NCBI GenBank assembly: GCA_964512655.1
Contig: CAZEJT010000002.1
Span: 372,001-436,000 of the forward strand
Length of the DNA stretch: 64,000 nucleotides
Source: VBOC01 sp964512655
Lineage (GTDB): Bacteria > Bacteroidota > Ignavibacteria > UBA10030 > SZUA-254
Direction: 5' to 3'
Part shown: one piece after another, positions 52,936 through 62,099 of the stretch
Layout of the letters: every line of letters starts with the position of its first letter
Numbering within the stretch: the first letter of the stretch is position 1
Notes under the pieces: model-generated
The model's input: the letters and a program-made list of their open reading frames with translations, nothing else
What the model was told of the DNA's origin: nothing
Databases searched by the model: none
Position numbers and translations under genes: made by a program

Positions 52936-55158
52936 TCAACGCAGCAGCAGGAGTTTTATCGTCTCCCCTGCGACTGTTTGTCCACTCACCATATCAACTG
53001 CGCTCAGGCGGCAAAAGTAAACGCCACTCAGCATTGTCGTGCCGTCAAATGGGACCTGATAGCGACCCGCGGCGAGGTCCTGATTGACAAGCCGGCCGGC
53101 TTCCTGTCCAAGCGTGTTGAATACTCGGATCGACACGAAACCGTCGCGGGGTATATCGAACCGTATGGTGGTGGAAGGATTAAACGGGTTGGGATAATTC
53201 TGATAGAGCGCGTAGGTCGTCGGGACGCCACTCTCTCGGTCTTCGACGCCCGAAACCTTGACGTTCACTTCATTACTCCCTTTACTCAGGTTACCGTGGA
53301 TGTCGCGTGCACAAACCACGTAATACCGACCCCCTGCCGGCAGGGGAGCGCCATCGTAATATGCTGTGTCCGGTATACTTGCGAAGGGCGTTGAGGACAA
53401 TGGATTGATGCCGGGGGTATCGCTCCGGAAGAGCACGTACTCCTTCAAATCACTCTCAAAATCCTGACTCCAGTGTAGGCTCACCCCAGGCGAGAGGGCT
53501 ACTCCCGTCAGGTTGCCCGGAGGCGATGGAGCCAGATTATCTACGGAGTACCCGCTATCGGGAGCAGATACGAAATACTGGTTGACATCCGAAGTGTGAG
53601 CCACCACGAGAAACGTGAATCGGTTGATCCCGTCGCTTGTCGAATCTGCGAGAGTAGGAACAACCGTTTGGTATCGAGGTATCTGAACTGCAGGAACCAC
53701 CGTCACGTAGTCATAATCCAGCAAAGAGGTATCTCCCGCAAGACTCGCAGGCGGCAGCATCTTCGGCAACGTCTTATTCTGGCCTGCCGGGGATTTCCGC
53801 CAGATGCTGTATGAGGTGATCTGTGGAGTAACATAGGGCGTGTCTAGGGCCGCTGCGTTCCACTTAAGTCTTACCTTCCCCCCCTGATCGACAGGAATGT
53901 CGGAGACCGAGAGGATCTTGAAGGTTGTTTGGTTGAGGGAAAAGACCCAGGCCGCTCCTGTGGAGCTATTGTCATACTCCGCTCCCTCTATAAAGGTGCT
54001 CGCATCAGCTGATGCGGAGAGGGAGAGACCCTGACCACCATCCCCCGTTCCTCCGAGACCGACAAGCTTGGGTCCGTCCTGGCTCCATATTCCCCCGCTG
54101 CGCTTGAACACCCACACCGCCCCGATCCCGCCATTATCTCCCTGGCCGCCGGAAAATGCTGTGTTCCCATCTCCGGAAATAGCAACCGATCGACCTTGCG
54201 CCGATGCTCCGATCGCGCCTGTGCCGATTAGCTTGTTTCCTTGCTGGCTCCAAACAGTGTCGGTGCGGGTATATATCCACATCGCGCCGTGGCCTCCGTT
54301 ATCCAGATATCCCCCAATAGCCGCGGTGTTGCCGTCCGCGGAAAGAGCCACACAAACCCCAAATTGTCCTCCCCCGACGACGTCATTAGCCACGAGCTTC
54401 GATCCCTGTTGGGTCCAAACGCCGGCAGTACGCGTGTACACCCAGGCCGCCCCGACGTGGTTGGAGTCGTATGTCGATCCCACGATCGCCGTATTGCCGT
54501 CCGCGGAAAGCGCAACCGATCCCCCCTGCCAACCAGTCCCAGAAGCGCCACTCCCAACAAGCTTGGGTCCTTGTTGGAGCCAAAGGCTTCCGCTCTTTGT
54601 GAACACCCATGCGGCACCTTTATTACTGTTGTCGTAATATCCTCCGACAAGAGCCGTGTTACCGTCCGCAGAGATTGCGACCGATGTCCCCTGCCACGCA
54701 TTTCCGGTTGCGTCCTGACCGATAAGTTTGTTCCCGTCCTGCGTCCATGTGCTGCCGTTCCGATTGAATACCCATGCTGCACCCACCCCATTATTGTCTG
54801 TGAATCCTCCCACGATCGCCCTGTTCCCATCCGACGAGAGGGCGACCCCAACACCCTGGCGGGCTGGATCGTCCGCATTGCTGCCTACGAGCTTTCCCCC
54901 CTGCTGAATCCAAACCCCGCCAATTTGTGTGTAGATCCACGCCGCTCCTGCGCCGTAACCATCCCCGTATCCGCCCACAATGGCTGTTTGTCCATCCGCG
55001 GAAATCGCTACTGAGTGTCCTTGATTAGAGCTTCCGCTTCCATCTGAACCGACAAGCTTACCCCCCTGCTGCTTGTACTGCCCGAAGCCGGATGGGGCTG
55101 TGACACCAATGACAAAAGCAGTGTGAATTGCCAGGATCCCAATTGTGCTAATTCTCAT
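52936..55158 (-). CDS. Secreted FG-GAP-like seven-repeat propeller protein with T9SS sorting domain
   Basis: 740 residues from the ATG at 55,158 (ggagg five bases upstream). Signal peptide to about residue 27 (GFGQ). Seven consecutive ~55-residue repeats follow, each with W.QQG.KLVG, QG.SVALSADGNTA(I)VGG and GAAWVYTR, which predicts one seven-bladed beta-propeller of the integrin-alpha/FG-GAP type. Then FN3-like segments and a T9SS type-A domain (NYPNPFNPSTTIRF). It lies alone between glycan genes with its own promoter. A surface adhesion or binding role is likely; no catalytic residues are seen. Confidence 0.9.
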   Translation of the reverse strand: MRISTIGILAIHTAFVIGVTAPSGFGQYKQQGGKLVGSDGSGSSNQGHSVAISADGQTAIVGGYGDGYGAGAAWIYTQIGGVWIQQGGKLVGSNADDPARQGVGVALSSDGNRAIVGGFTDNNGVGAAWVFNRNGSTWTQDGNKLIGQDATGNAWQGTSVAISADGNTALVGGYYDNSNKGAAWVFTKSGSLWLQQGPKLVGSGASGTGWQGGSVALSADGNTAIVGSTYDSNHVGAAWVYTRTAGVWTQQGSKLVANDVVGGGQFGVCVALSADGNTAAIGGYLDNGGHGAMWIYTRTDTVWSQQGNKLIGTGAIGASAQGRSVAISGDGNTAFSGGQGDNGGIGAVWVFKRSGGIWSQDGPKLVGLGGTGDGGQGLSLSASADASTFIEGAEYDNSSTGAAWVFSLNQTTFKILSVSDIPVDQGGKVRLKWNAAALDTPYVTPQITSYSIWRKSPAGQNKTLPKMLPPASLAGDTSLLDYDYVTVVPAVQIPRYQTVVPTLADSTSDGINRFTFLVVAHTSDVNQYFVSAPDSGYSVDNLAPSPPGNLTGVALSPGVSLHWSQDFESDLKEYVLFRSDTPGINPLSSTPFASIPDTAYYDGAPLPAGGRYYVVCARDIHGNLSKGSNEVNVKVSGVEDRESGVPTTYALYQNYPNPFNPSTTIRFDIPRDGFVSIRVFNTLGQEAGRLVNQDLAAGRYQVPFDGTTMLSGVYFCRLSAVDMVSGQTVAGETIKLLLLR

Positions 55159-55299
55159 ATACCCTCCAACGTAAATGGTGTGTCGACGGAGATTTCCTCT
55201 GGCTTGAGCTAACTTGGGCAAGATTTGTGAAGAACACGATTAGGCCAGGAGTGATCTCCCGAGATGATGCTCCCTCCCCGAAGTAATCGGAATGGGCGA

Positions 55300-55328
55300 A
55301 AGTTACTGAATGATCGGAGGAATGTCAA
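55300..55328 (-). promoter_or_regulatory. Promoter of the FG-GAP protein gene
   Basis: Minus strand TTGACA (55,323-55,328), 17-base spacer, TAACTT (55,300-55,305), continuing TAACTTTC (one mismatch from TAnnTTTG). Predicted leader about 135 bases. Confidence 0.65.
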
Positions 55329-55412
55329 TTGAGTGATTACTGGGGACATGCCAGGCGGTGATTTCAACCCTCCATTAACGTACCGATGAAGCGTGCCCCC
55401 GATTCGGCTCGT

Positions 55413-56276
55413 TTAGACAGAATCACGCACCGCGTACACGAAAACGGCCCGGGGCGGATAAGGGGGGAATTTTTCGGGGAGAGAGTGGACCGGTCCGTAG
55501 AGCGAGTAAGAGAAGCCCTGGTCTTCAAGCGTCTTCAGAAAGCTTGGCAAGTGGTGTTGGGCATCGCCGGGGAGATTGTGATGTTCCACAACCATGCGTT
55601 CCACAAGGGAGAGTTTTCCGCTTACGATCAGGTCACTCAATATCGCCCCCTCAGACCCCTCCACGTCGAGCTTCAGCAGATCGATCTTGCCGGTCAGGAA
55701 TTCGGAGAGTCGGCCTGCCCGGACCTGGTGCGAACTAGTTGGTACATTTTCCAACATTCCCCTCACCGTCGTTTTGATGGTTGAGTTGTCCCGGTCTGAT
55801 TCCCCCGAGAGGGTAATCCAACCCGATTGGTCCGACAGCGCAAGATTGTGGACCGTAACGTCTTTGAAATTCCGGCTTACATTGTTGGCCAGGCACTGAA
55901 ATGTTTCAGGATCCGGTTCAAAACCGATGATGTGTGCGGAAGGATACCGTTTCTTAAAGAACACGATCGACATCCCCATGTTGCTCCCGCAATCGATAAT
56001 GACCGGCCGGCTGTTCGTGAGTGTAATGTCGTAGCTGCGCTCGATAAAGATTTCCCGAAAGGTGACTCTCACGGTCTCCCAGTCGGGGAATTCAATTATA
56101 AGTCCCATCAGCCTGATGACTTTCGCACCATCCCTGCGTAACTTCACCTTTTTAACATACTGCCACATCAGATCGGTGTAACCCCGAAGCAACTGCCGCT
56201 TTTCCCGGGGATCGATCCGGAGTCCTATGATGCCACAGATCTGCCGCAAGAATTCTGCTGGCAGTTTATGTTTCAT
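55413..56276 (-). CDS. FkbM-family methyltransferase
   Basis: 287 residues. The FkbM core starts VIIDCGSNMGMSIVFFKK, followed by HIIGFEPDPETFQCLANNV and the conserved LLKLDVEGSEGAIL, with a VVEHH segment later. FkbM enzymes O-methylate sugars or polyketides. In this setting between a Wzx-like flippase and other glycan genes, sugar methylation is likely. It starts 68 bases after the flippase stop on the same strand. About 90 N-terminal residues precede the SAM motif and are of unknown role. Confidence 0.88.
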   Translation of the reverse strand: MKHKLPAEFLRQICGIIGLRIDPREKRQLLRGYTDLMWQYVKKVKLRRDGAKVIRLMGLIIEFPDWETVRVTFREIFIERSYDITLTNSRPVIIDCGSNMGMSIVFFKKRYPSAHIIGFEPDPETFQCLANNVSRNFKDVTVHNLALSDQSGWITLSGESDRDNSTIKTTVRGMLENVPTSSHQVRAGRLSEFLTGKIDLLKLDVEGSEGAILSDLIVSGKLSLVERMVVEHHNLPGDAQHHLPSFLKTLEDQGFSYSLYGPVHSLPEKFPPYPPRAVFVYAVRDSV

Positions 56277-56344
56277 GAGGTTTCAGCTCCGACAAGGATC
56301 GTGGTGGATCTCTCTACTCTATATAACAAGTATTGGCGCATCCG

Positions 56345-57742
56345 TTACTTGGCCCAGACGCCCGATGCCTCTCCAGTCACGATTTTTCGGGCCTGAATGG
56401 GCCAGATGAAACAACCGGGGAGCATGCAGATGCACGTCCCGAGTACGACGCCGGCACTCCTCAAACCCAGGCTTCCGGCACAGAGCACCGAAACCGGAAT
56501 GATCGCCAGACTAACCGCGATGGCAACTCGGATCTGCAACTGCACTTTGCCGACAGCATTTGTGACATAGCCGTAGAGGTTGCACCAGGTGGTGATGAGG
56601 ACGTAAGCGCCCATGCATGCCGACAGCAAGATCGGGACCTGAACGTTTTTACCAACCCAGAGACCGTAAAAGAGGTCGGCAAAGAGCGTCATCACTACAA
56701 TGGCTCCCGCGAGCAACAACCAATATGCCCTCATTTTCTTCATTGTCCTCAGGATCCACTCGGTATCCCCTCGCACAAAGGCCTCTGTATACGCCGACCA
56801 TAAAGGTGTAAGGATGATCGTGAACGCCGTTGTGCCGATACCATAGTACTTGAATGCTATGTTGAACGGTGTCACTTCAGCCGGGCCGAACATCTGCGTG
56901 ATAATGATGTTGGACGTCGCAAAGGTCACAATCCCTGTTATCGAGAGTATGAAGAATTTGATTCCAAGCGTCACCAGTTCCCGCCCGTGTTCTATCCTGA
57001 CAAACTTCAATGAGGGCAGGAAACGTCTATAATCGCGCGAGAAAAACCAGAAATTGAAAATGAATGGCACGGCAGCAGTGAGAAAGCTTACGGCAAACCC
57101 GAGCCAGAACAACGAGCCGTTTGAAACACGTGTGAGCAGATAGATGACACAGAGAGATACCCCGTTCGTCACGACCTCGACGGCGTTGCTCATCGCCGGC
57201 CGCTGGTCTGCCAGCAGGACAGTCCCGATAAGACCAAAGAGCAACCGCATGCAGAAGAATGTTGCGACAAAAGCCGCCAATGAGCTCAACTCTGATCCCA
57301 TCTCGGCCGGCGTGTTCAGAATCCTGGCCCAGTTGAGGAATGGATTAATCGCAAGAAAAACAATGATTGCCCCCAGCATGATGACGCCGATAAAGAAATA
57401 CGTCGTGCTTACGTACATTTTTGCTGAATCGTCGTCATTGCGGGCCAGTGCCTCGGCAAACTTGTTGCGTAATCCATTCCCGAGGCCGAAATCCAAAACG
57501 TTCACCCACGCGATGAGCGACGTAAGAGTCAGCCAAATTCCGTACTTCGTCGGATTGAGATAATTCAGCGTCAGAGGTACCAGAAGTAAATTGATGGCCA
57601 TCGAGATCCCTCTGAGCAGAAAGAGAGCGACGACATTTCTCTTCGTCTTGAGTGTTCGGGCATGCCCCGTGAAGAAAAAATTGACCAGGAAACTCTTTAC
57701 TGGAGCAATCACACCCGGCTCCTCCTCAGAACCATTTTGCAT
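56345..57742 (-). CDS. Wzx-like polysaccharide flippase (MOP superfamily)
   Basis: 465 residues with about 12-14 membrane spans and no large soluble domain. The N-terminal RNVVALFLLRGISMAINLLLVP, then the TLNYLNP..YGIWLTL motif and DFGLGNGLRNKFAEALA, are characteristic of O-antigen/teichoic-acid flippases. It would move undecaprenyl-linked repeat units across the inner membrane. The start overlaps the end of the upstream GT9-like gene by 17 bases. No Wzy polymerase is obvious nearby, although the membrane protein at 58,459 is a candidate. Confidence 0.9.
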   Translation of the reverse strand: MQNGSEEEPGVIAPVKSFLVNFFFTGHARTLKTKRNVVALFLLRGISMAINLLLVPLTLNYLNPTKYGIWLTLTSLIAWVNVLDFGLGNGLRNKFAEALARNDDDSAKMYVSTTYFFIGVIMLGAIIVFLAINPFLNWARILNTPAEMGSELSSLAAFVATFFCMRLLFGLIGTVLLADQRPAMSNAVEVVTNGVSLCVIYLLTRVSNGSLFWLGFAVSFLTAAVPFIFNFWFFSRDYRRFLPSLKFVRIEHGRELVTLGIKFFILSITGIVTFATSNIIITQMFGPAEVTPFNIAFKYYGIGTTAFTIILTPLWSAYTEAFVRGDTEWILRTMKKMRAYWLLLAGAIVVMTLFADLFYGLWVGKNVQVPILLSACMGAYVLITTWCNLYGYVTNAVGKVQLQIRVAIAVSLAIIPVSVLCAGSLGLRSAGVVLGTCICMLPGCFIWPIQARKIVTGEASGVWAK

Positions 57743-58409
57743 TCGGCCTCGGGTAAATGCAGTTTGGGGTGAGCCAGCAAACCTCGAGGAGCGAGGTGTG
57801 CTTCATTGCTTCCGCAATTGCGAAGGGAAAAGCCTGATTGCCGATGAACATCGTCGAACCCGCGATGACGCGGGCCATCGTCAGGAAGTTGTCGACCGGA
57901 TAATACTCGATGGACCCCACCTCCTTCACGAAGGCCTCATGGTCTTCCAGGAGGCCGACGAAGACCCCCTCCTCGGTATACTTTTTATAGGTGTCGGGCC
58001 ACGGATAGGGCCAGCCCCCGTGATGTCTCCTCGAGCGCCCGATCGAGTACTTCTTTGCCGATAGCGGAGCTCCAACTGAAATCCAGGGAACATCGCGCTC
58101 CGTCACCGGGAGACCGAACGCCGTGAGGGTGTTATCGGCGATCGGGGTATAGTAGCGATCCTTCTGTTTTCTCCATAGATCTAGATTATACTCGATCTGT
58201 GTCGTGCCGTCCCATTCCTCCACCCCTGTGATGTACGGCTGCGTCTCGAGAAGAGGGACGAGAAGGTCGAGGCCCTTTTTCACCAGATGAATATCGGGGT
58301 GCCGGGGATGGCGGACGTTCACATAGAGTCTTCCGCCTCCCAACGCGCGAACCGCCGGCAACCCGTACATGATGTCGCCGAGGTCGCCGCTATGCAAAAA
58401 CGTCCTCAC
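57726..58409 (-). CDS. GT9 (ADP-heptose transferase)-like protein
   Basis: 227 residues, shorter than classic GT9 enzymes (about 340). The N-terminus FLHSGDLGDIMYGLPAVRALGG is the GT-B acceptor-side loop (GD.GD...LP..R.L), and the C-terminal half has FLTMARVIAGSTMFIGNQAFPFAIAEAMK, matching the donor-side P..H.A-type region of GT9 proteins. A short glycosyltransferase or a sugar-nucleotide-binding relative is likely. It is placed between the flippase and a polytopic membrane protein. Confidence 0.65.
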   Translation of the reverse strand: MRTFLHSGDLGDIMYGLPAVRALGGGRLYVNVRHPRHPDIHLVKKGLDLLVPLLETQPYITGVEEWDGTTQIEYNLDLWRKQKDRYYTPIADNTLTAFGLPVTERDVPWISVGAPLSAKKYSIGRSRRHHGGWPYPWPDTYKKYTEEGVFVGLLEDHEAFVKEVGSIEYYPVDNFLTMARVIAGSTMFIGNQAFPFAIAEAMKHTSLLEVCWLTPNCIYPRPNAKWF

Positions 58410-58458
58410 TCAGTAAACTATACCCAAAATCGCCGGGAAAAACAACCATTCGGAAGAA

Positions 58459-59817
58459 TCACCGGTAGACCGAGAGGTGATAGGTCTGAAGGATGTTCAC
58501 TCGCTCCTTGACGATGTCTGCGCGGTAGTATAGGCGCCCGAGGAGATCCAGGTCCATCTCGCCCACTTCCTTTCCCGAGAGAAGCTCGTTCCGCGCGGGG
58601 AGAAGGTAGCGTTCTTTGAGTATCGTGAAATGCAGCCCGAACACCGATCGGAGCGCGGCGAGATAGACGATCGCCGCGATTGAATACCACGCGAGCTCCT
58701 TCTCCCATTTCTTCCGCGACGAAAGCGTCGGATCCTTCGACCGCGCGAGATAGAGCCAGAGGAGAACAACGACGGATATCCAGAGCGGAAATGAGATCGT
58801 GATGTAGCGCGACTGCCCTGCCTGGCCGGCTCCGAGCCCTGCGCGCCCGACCCCCGTGATGAATGCGCTCGCCAGGGCGTAACTGCTCATCCCAAGGTAC
58901 GGCGCGAGGACTCCAAGAGGGATCGCTTTGCTGCGAACGAGGACCCACCCGAAATAGCACGCGGCCGCAAGGGCAGGAAGTGTCAAAAGAAACGTGAGCG
59001 GGTTCGGGGCGACCGTCGCGAACAGGTAGGTGGCCTCGTACCTCAGGAAGACAAGCGGCTGTTGAACAATCACCCAGAGCGAGGGGTGGTACGAGGGCTT
59101 GACGTATCCGTAAAGATACGATGCGACCACCGCAGTGCCGGTGATGACCCACACGATAAGCCCGCGCACGTGGATTTTCTTTCCTTCCGGTGCACCGGCG
59201 ATGAGGGAGAGAAGCGCCACGAGCCCGCTGAACCAGTACGCGACTCCGTTCGCGAACGAGTAGGTAGCCACGATCCCCATCATGAGCGCCCCGGCGAAGC
59301 GCTTCCATGTGAACGGGGGGTTCGAGAGGAACGACATGCCCGCTGCGACCGCAAGCACGTTCAGGAAAATCTGCAACTGCCATCCCCAGAGCCAGTTCTC
59401 CCACTGGGCGAGCGAAAACGCGATGAGGGCGACGACGGGGATCAGCCACTGCCAGCCGGCCCCGCCGGTCAGGGACGCAGTGGCTCGCAGCTGAGACACG
59501 AGCACTGCGAAAATCGCGATCCCGAGGACGACGTTGACCCCAATCTCATATGATGTGTTCCAATCCGTCACCCGTGCGAGCGCAAGCATGATGATTCTTG
59601 GAAAGAGAATTCTGTGTTCGTTGTGCTGCGAGTACAGATCTGCGAATGTAAGCGTTCCCTGGTGAAGCTTCGCGAGAAACGGAACGAGGTCCCACTGATC
59701 CCAGAACGGAACTTCGACGCTGTATTTCACCACGGCAAAGATCAGGTAGAAAAACGGTATGGCCGCCAGAACCCACGGAAGGTACCGCGTTCGGAGAGGG
59801 GGAGCGGGTGCGGGCAT
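58459..59817 (-). CDS. Polytopic membrane protein of unknown function (GT-C/Wzy-like)
   Basis: 452 residues with ten or more membrane spans. The first large loop has FWDQWDLVPFLAKL and then QHNEHRILFPRI, conserved-looking acidic and aromatic motifs near the membrane that resemble the catalytic loop of GT-C glycosyltransferases. The last ~60 residues are soluble. It is the first gene of its minus-strand group and has its own promoter. It could be a glycosyltransferase or polymerase; sequence alone does not decide. Confidence 0.6.
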   Translation of the reverse strand: MPAPAPPLRTRYLPWVLAAIPFFYLIFAVVKYSVEVPFWDQWDLVPFLAKLHQGTLTFADLYSQHNEHRILFPRIIMLALARVTDWNTSYEIGVNVVLGIAIFAVLVSQLRATASLTGGAGWQWLIPVVALIAFSLAQWENWLWGWQLQIFLNVLAVAAGMSFLSNPPFTWKRFAGALMMGIVATYSFANGVAYWFSGLVALLSLIAGAPEGKKIHVRGLIVWVITGTAVVASYLYGYVKPSYHPSLWVIVQQPLVFLRYEATYLFATVAPNPLTFLLTLPALAAACYFGWVLVRSKAIPLGVLAPYLGMSSYALASAFITGVGRAGLGAGQAGQSRYITISFPLWISVVVLLWLYLARSKDPTLSSRKKWEKELAWYSIAAIVYLAALRSVFGLHFTILKERYLLPARNELLSGKEVGEMDLDLLGRLYYRADIVKERVNILQTYHLSVYR

Positions 59818-59853
59818 TGTCAGGGAAGGCGGCAGACGTTTTTAGAGGAGTGG

Positions 59854-59881
59854 AATTTAATGAAGATTCCGCGAATATCAA
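59854..59881 (-). promoter_or_regulatory. Promoter of the 58,459-59,817 gene group
   Basis: Minus strand TTGATA (59,876-59,881), 16-base spacer, TAAATT (59,854-59,859). Predicted start about 30 bases before the ATG at 59,817. Confidence 0.55.
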
Positions 59882-59895
59882 AAGTCCCGTTTCAT

Positions 59896-59924
59896 TTGAC
59901 GGGATAATTTCTTACCTTTATAGC
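59896..59924 (+). promoter_or_regulatory. Promoter of the epimerase-epimerase-GT2 operon
   Basis: TTGACG (59,896-59,901), 17-base spacer, TATAGC (59,919-59,924). About 33 bases from the predicted -10 to the ATG at 59,958. It is divergent from the minus-strand promoter 15 bases away. Confidence 0.6.
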
Positions 59925-59957
59925 CTCTTTCTCCACTGTTCTTCCCCTTTCATCGAC

Positions 59958-61016
59958 ATGGATATACTGGTAACGGGCGGATGCGGGTTCATCGGCTCGA
60001 GCGTCGCAATCGCTCTGTCGGGCCGGGGCCACCGGGTGACATGCTTCGACAACCTTCTCCGGAGAGGATCGGAGATCCTGCTCGGGAGAATTCGCGAGCA
60101 TGGATGCACCTACGTCCACGGCGACATCAGGAACATCGAAGACTTTGACCGGGTGAAGGAAGGACAATCGCTCCTCATCGAGTGCAGCGCCGAACCTTCC
60201 GTGCTGGTGGGAACAAAAGGCCACGAGGCGCGCGGGCTGATCAACATCAACCTGCTCGGATCGGTGAACTGCTTCGAGTACGCCCGCGTCCACAAGATGG
60301 GCGTGATTTTTCTTTCGACGTCCAGGGTCTATCCGTACGACCGGTTAAACGAACTTTCCCTGGATGAACGCGAAACGCGTTTCGAATACTCGGGCTCAGG
60401 TTTTGGAATCAGTCCGGCCGGACTCTCCGTGGACTTTCCGCTCTCCGGGTATCGTTCGCTGTACGGAGCGACAAAGCTCTCCTCGGAGCTCCTCCTGACG
60501 GAATACAGCAAGAATTTCGGGATCCCGAGCATCATCGACCGCTTCGGTGTAGTTTCGGGCCCCTGGCAGCTCGGAAAAGCCGACCAGGGTGTCTTCGCGT
60601 TCTGGCTGGCATACCATTACTTCAAAAAGGATTTGAGTTACATCGGTTACGGCGGGAAGGGGAAACAGGTGAGGGATCTCCTCCACATCGACGACCTGAT
60701 CGACCTCATTCTCCGCCAGATCGAGAGCGTGGGGAGTCATTACGGTACGATCTGCAATGCCGGCGGAGGCCGCGCGTCGAACCTCTCTCTCGCCGAAACT
60801 ACTTCGCACTGCCGGCGGATCACGGGGAATACCGTTGCAATTTCATCCCAACTGGAAACCCGGCCGGCAGACGTCCCCTGGTACCTGACGGATAACGGCC
60901 CTACGGAGCCCGCGTTCGGGTGGAAGCCGAAGCGAAGCCCTGAGACGATCCTCTCGGACATGTACGTCTGGGTGAAAAAGCACGAACAGGAATGTAAACG
61001 AATCTTTCTCGGTTAG
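59958..61016 (+). CDS. NAD-dependent nucleotide-sugar epimerase/dehydratase (extended SDR)
   Basis: 352 residues from ATG 59,958, which starts exactly at MDILVTGGCGFIGSSVA; an earlier in-frame start lies across the promoter. The Rossmann motif GGCGFIGS, HGDIRN, the Ser-rich FLSTSRVY and the active-site YGATK (YxxxK) are all present. The protein resembles CDP-paratose 2-epimerase/UDP-glucose epimerase relatives in its KGKQVRDLLHIDDL segment. An insertion between STSRVY and YGATK (about 45 residues) is longer than usual. The next gene, a second epimerase, starts three bases on. Confidence 0.85.
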   Translation: MDILVTGGCGFIGSSVAIALSGRGHRVTCFDNLLRRGSEILLGRIREHGCTYVHGDIRNIEDFDRVKEGQSLLIECSAEPSVLVGTKGHEARGLININLLGSVNCFEYARVHKMGVIFLSTSRVYPYDRLNELSLDERETRFEYSGSGFGISPAGLSVDFPLSGYRSLYGATKLSSELLLTEYSKNFGIPSIIDRFGVVSGPWQLGKADQGVFAFWLAYHYFKKDLSYIGYGGKGKQVRDLLHIDDLIDLILRQIESVGSHYGTICNAGGGRASNLSLAETTSHCRRITGNTVAISSQLETRPADVPWYLTDNGPTEPAFGWKPKRSPETILSDMYVWVKKHEQECKRIFLG

Positions 61017-61019
61017 ACC

Positions 61020-62099
61020 ATGAATATCGTCATCATCACGGGCGCAGCTGGATTGGTCGGATCGGAATCCGTGAAGTTCTTCTGCGAGAAGGGGTTCGAT
61101 GTCGTCGGGATCGACAACGACATGCGGAAATACTTCTTCGGCCCGGACGCCTCCACCAGGTGGGTGTTGAACGAGCTCACCGGGGCATACCGGAGTTTCA
61201 AGAACTACGACACCGACATCCGGAACTACGATTCTCTCGGGAAGATTTTCCAGGAATACCGCACCGACATCAAGTGCATCCTTCATTGCGCTTCTCAACC
61301 ATCCCACGACTGGGCGGCCAAGGAACCTCTAACCGATTTCACCGTCAACGCGAACGGGACGCTCAACCTTCTCGAACTGACGCGGCAGTACTGCCCGGAA
61401 GCGGTTTTTATTTTCACCTCCACGAACAAGGTCTACGGCGATACGCCGAACTGTCTCCCTCTCGTCGAACTGGAAACGCGTTGGGAAGTCGAGGAGTCTC
61501 ACCCTTTTTACAGGCACGGGATCGACGAGTCGATGACCATCGACAACAGCAAGCACTCGGTGTTCGGAGCGTCGAAAGTGGCTGCCGACGTGATGGTGCA
61601 GGAATACGGGAAGTACTTTGGCATGAAGACTGGGGTCTTCAGGGGCGGGTGCCTGACGGGTCCGCGACATTCAGGGGCGGAGCTCCACGGATTCCTCGCC
61701 TACCTCATGAAGTGCGCCGTCACGAAGAAGGAGTACACAATTTTCGGTTACAAGGGGAAGCAGGTCAGGGACAATATTCACAGCCTCGACCTGGTAAACG
61801 CGTTTCACGAGTTCTTTCTCCGGCCGAAGTCCGGGGAGGCGTACAATATGGGCGGAAGCAGGTTCAGCAACTGCTCGATGGCCGAGGCGATCGCGATGTG
61901 CGAGCAGATCACGGGGAACAAGATGAACATCCGGTACACGGAGACGAACCGGATCGGCGATCACATCTGGTGGATCAGCGACGTGTCGAAGTTCAAAAAC
62001 CATTTTGCCGGATGGGCGTTCAAGTTCAATATCAATGACATTCTCGTCGACATCTTCAACAGCAACGTAACACGGTGGAGCCGATCCGGTGGAGGTTGA
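61020..62099 (+). CDS. CDP-paratose 2-epimerase-like SDR with Phe in place of the catalytic Tyr
   Basis: 359 residues. Rossmann motif TGAAGLVGSES, then the STNKVYGD and KGKQVRDNIHSLDLV segments shared with RfbE-type CDP-paratose/tyvelose epimerases. At the usual YxxxK site it reads FGASK (codon ttc), so the catalytic Tyr is replaced by Phe while Lys is kept. The rest of the fold is intact and there is no frameshift. Possible meanings are a different acid/base residue, an altered reaction or a non-catalytic partner of the first epimerase three bases upstream. It overlaps the following GT2 start by 11 bases. Confidence 0.82.
   Translation: MNIVIITGAAGLVGSESVKFFCEKGFDVVGIDNDMRKYFFGPDASTRWVLNELTGAYRSFKNYDTDIRNYDSLGKIFQEYRTDIKCILHCASQPSHDWAAKEPLTDFTVNANGTLNLLELTRQYCPEAVFIFTSTNKVYGDTPNCLPLVELETRWEVEESHPFYRHGIDESMTIDNSKHSVFGASKVAADVMVQEYGKYFGMKTGVFRGGCLTGPRHSGAELHGFLAYLMKCAVTKKEYTIFGYKGKQVRDNIHSLDLVNAFHEFFLRPKSGEAYNMGGSRFSNCSMAEAIAMCEQITGNKMNIRYTETNRIGDHIWWISDVSKFKNHFAGWAFKFNINDILVDIFNSNVTRWSRSGGG

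Noticed and set aside
61160..62038. 292-codon plus-strand frame inside the second epimerase gene
   Set aside because: It is a shifted reading of the same GC-rich gene; the product has no hydrophobic core and no motif.
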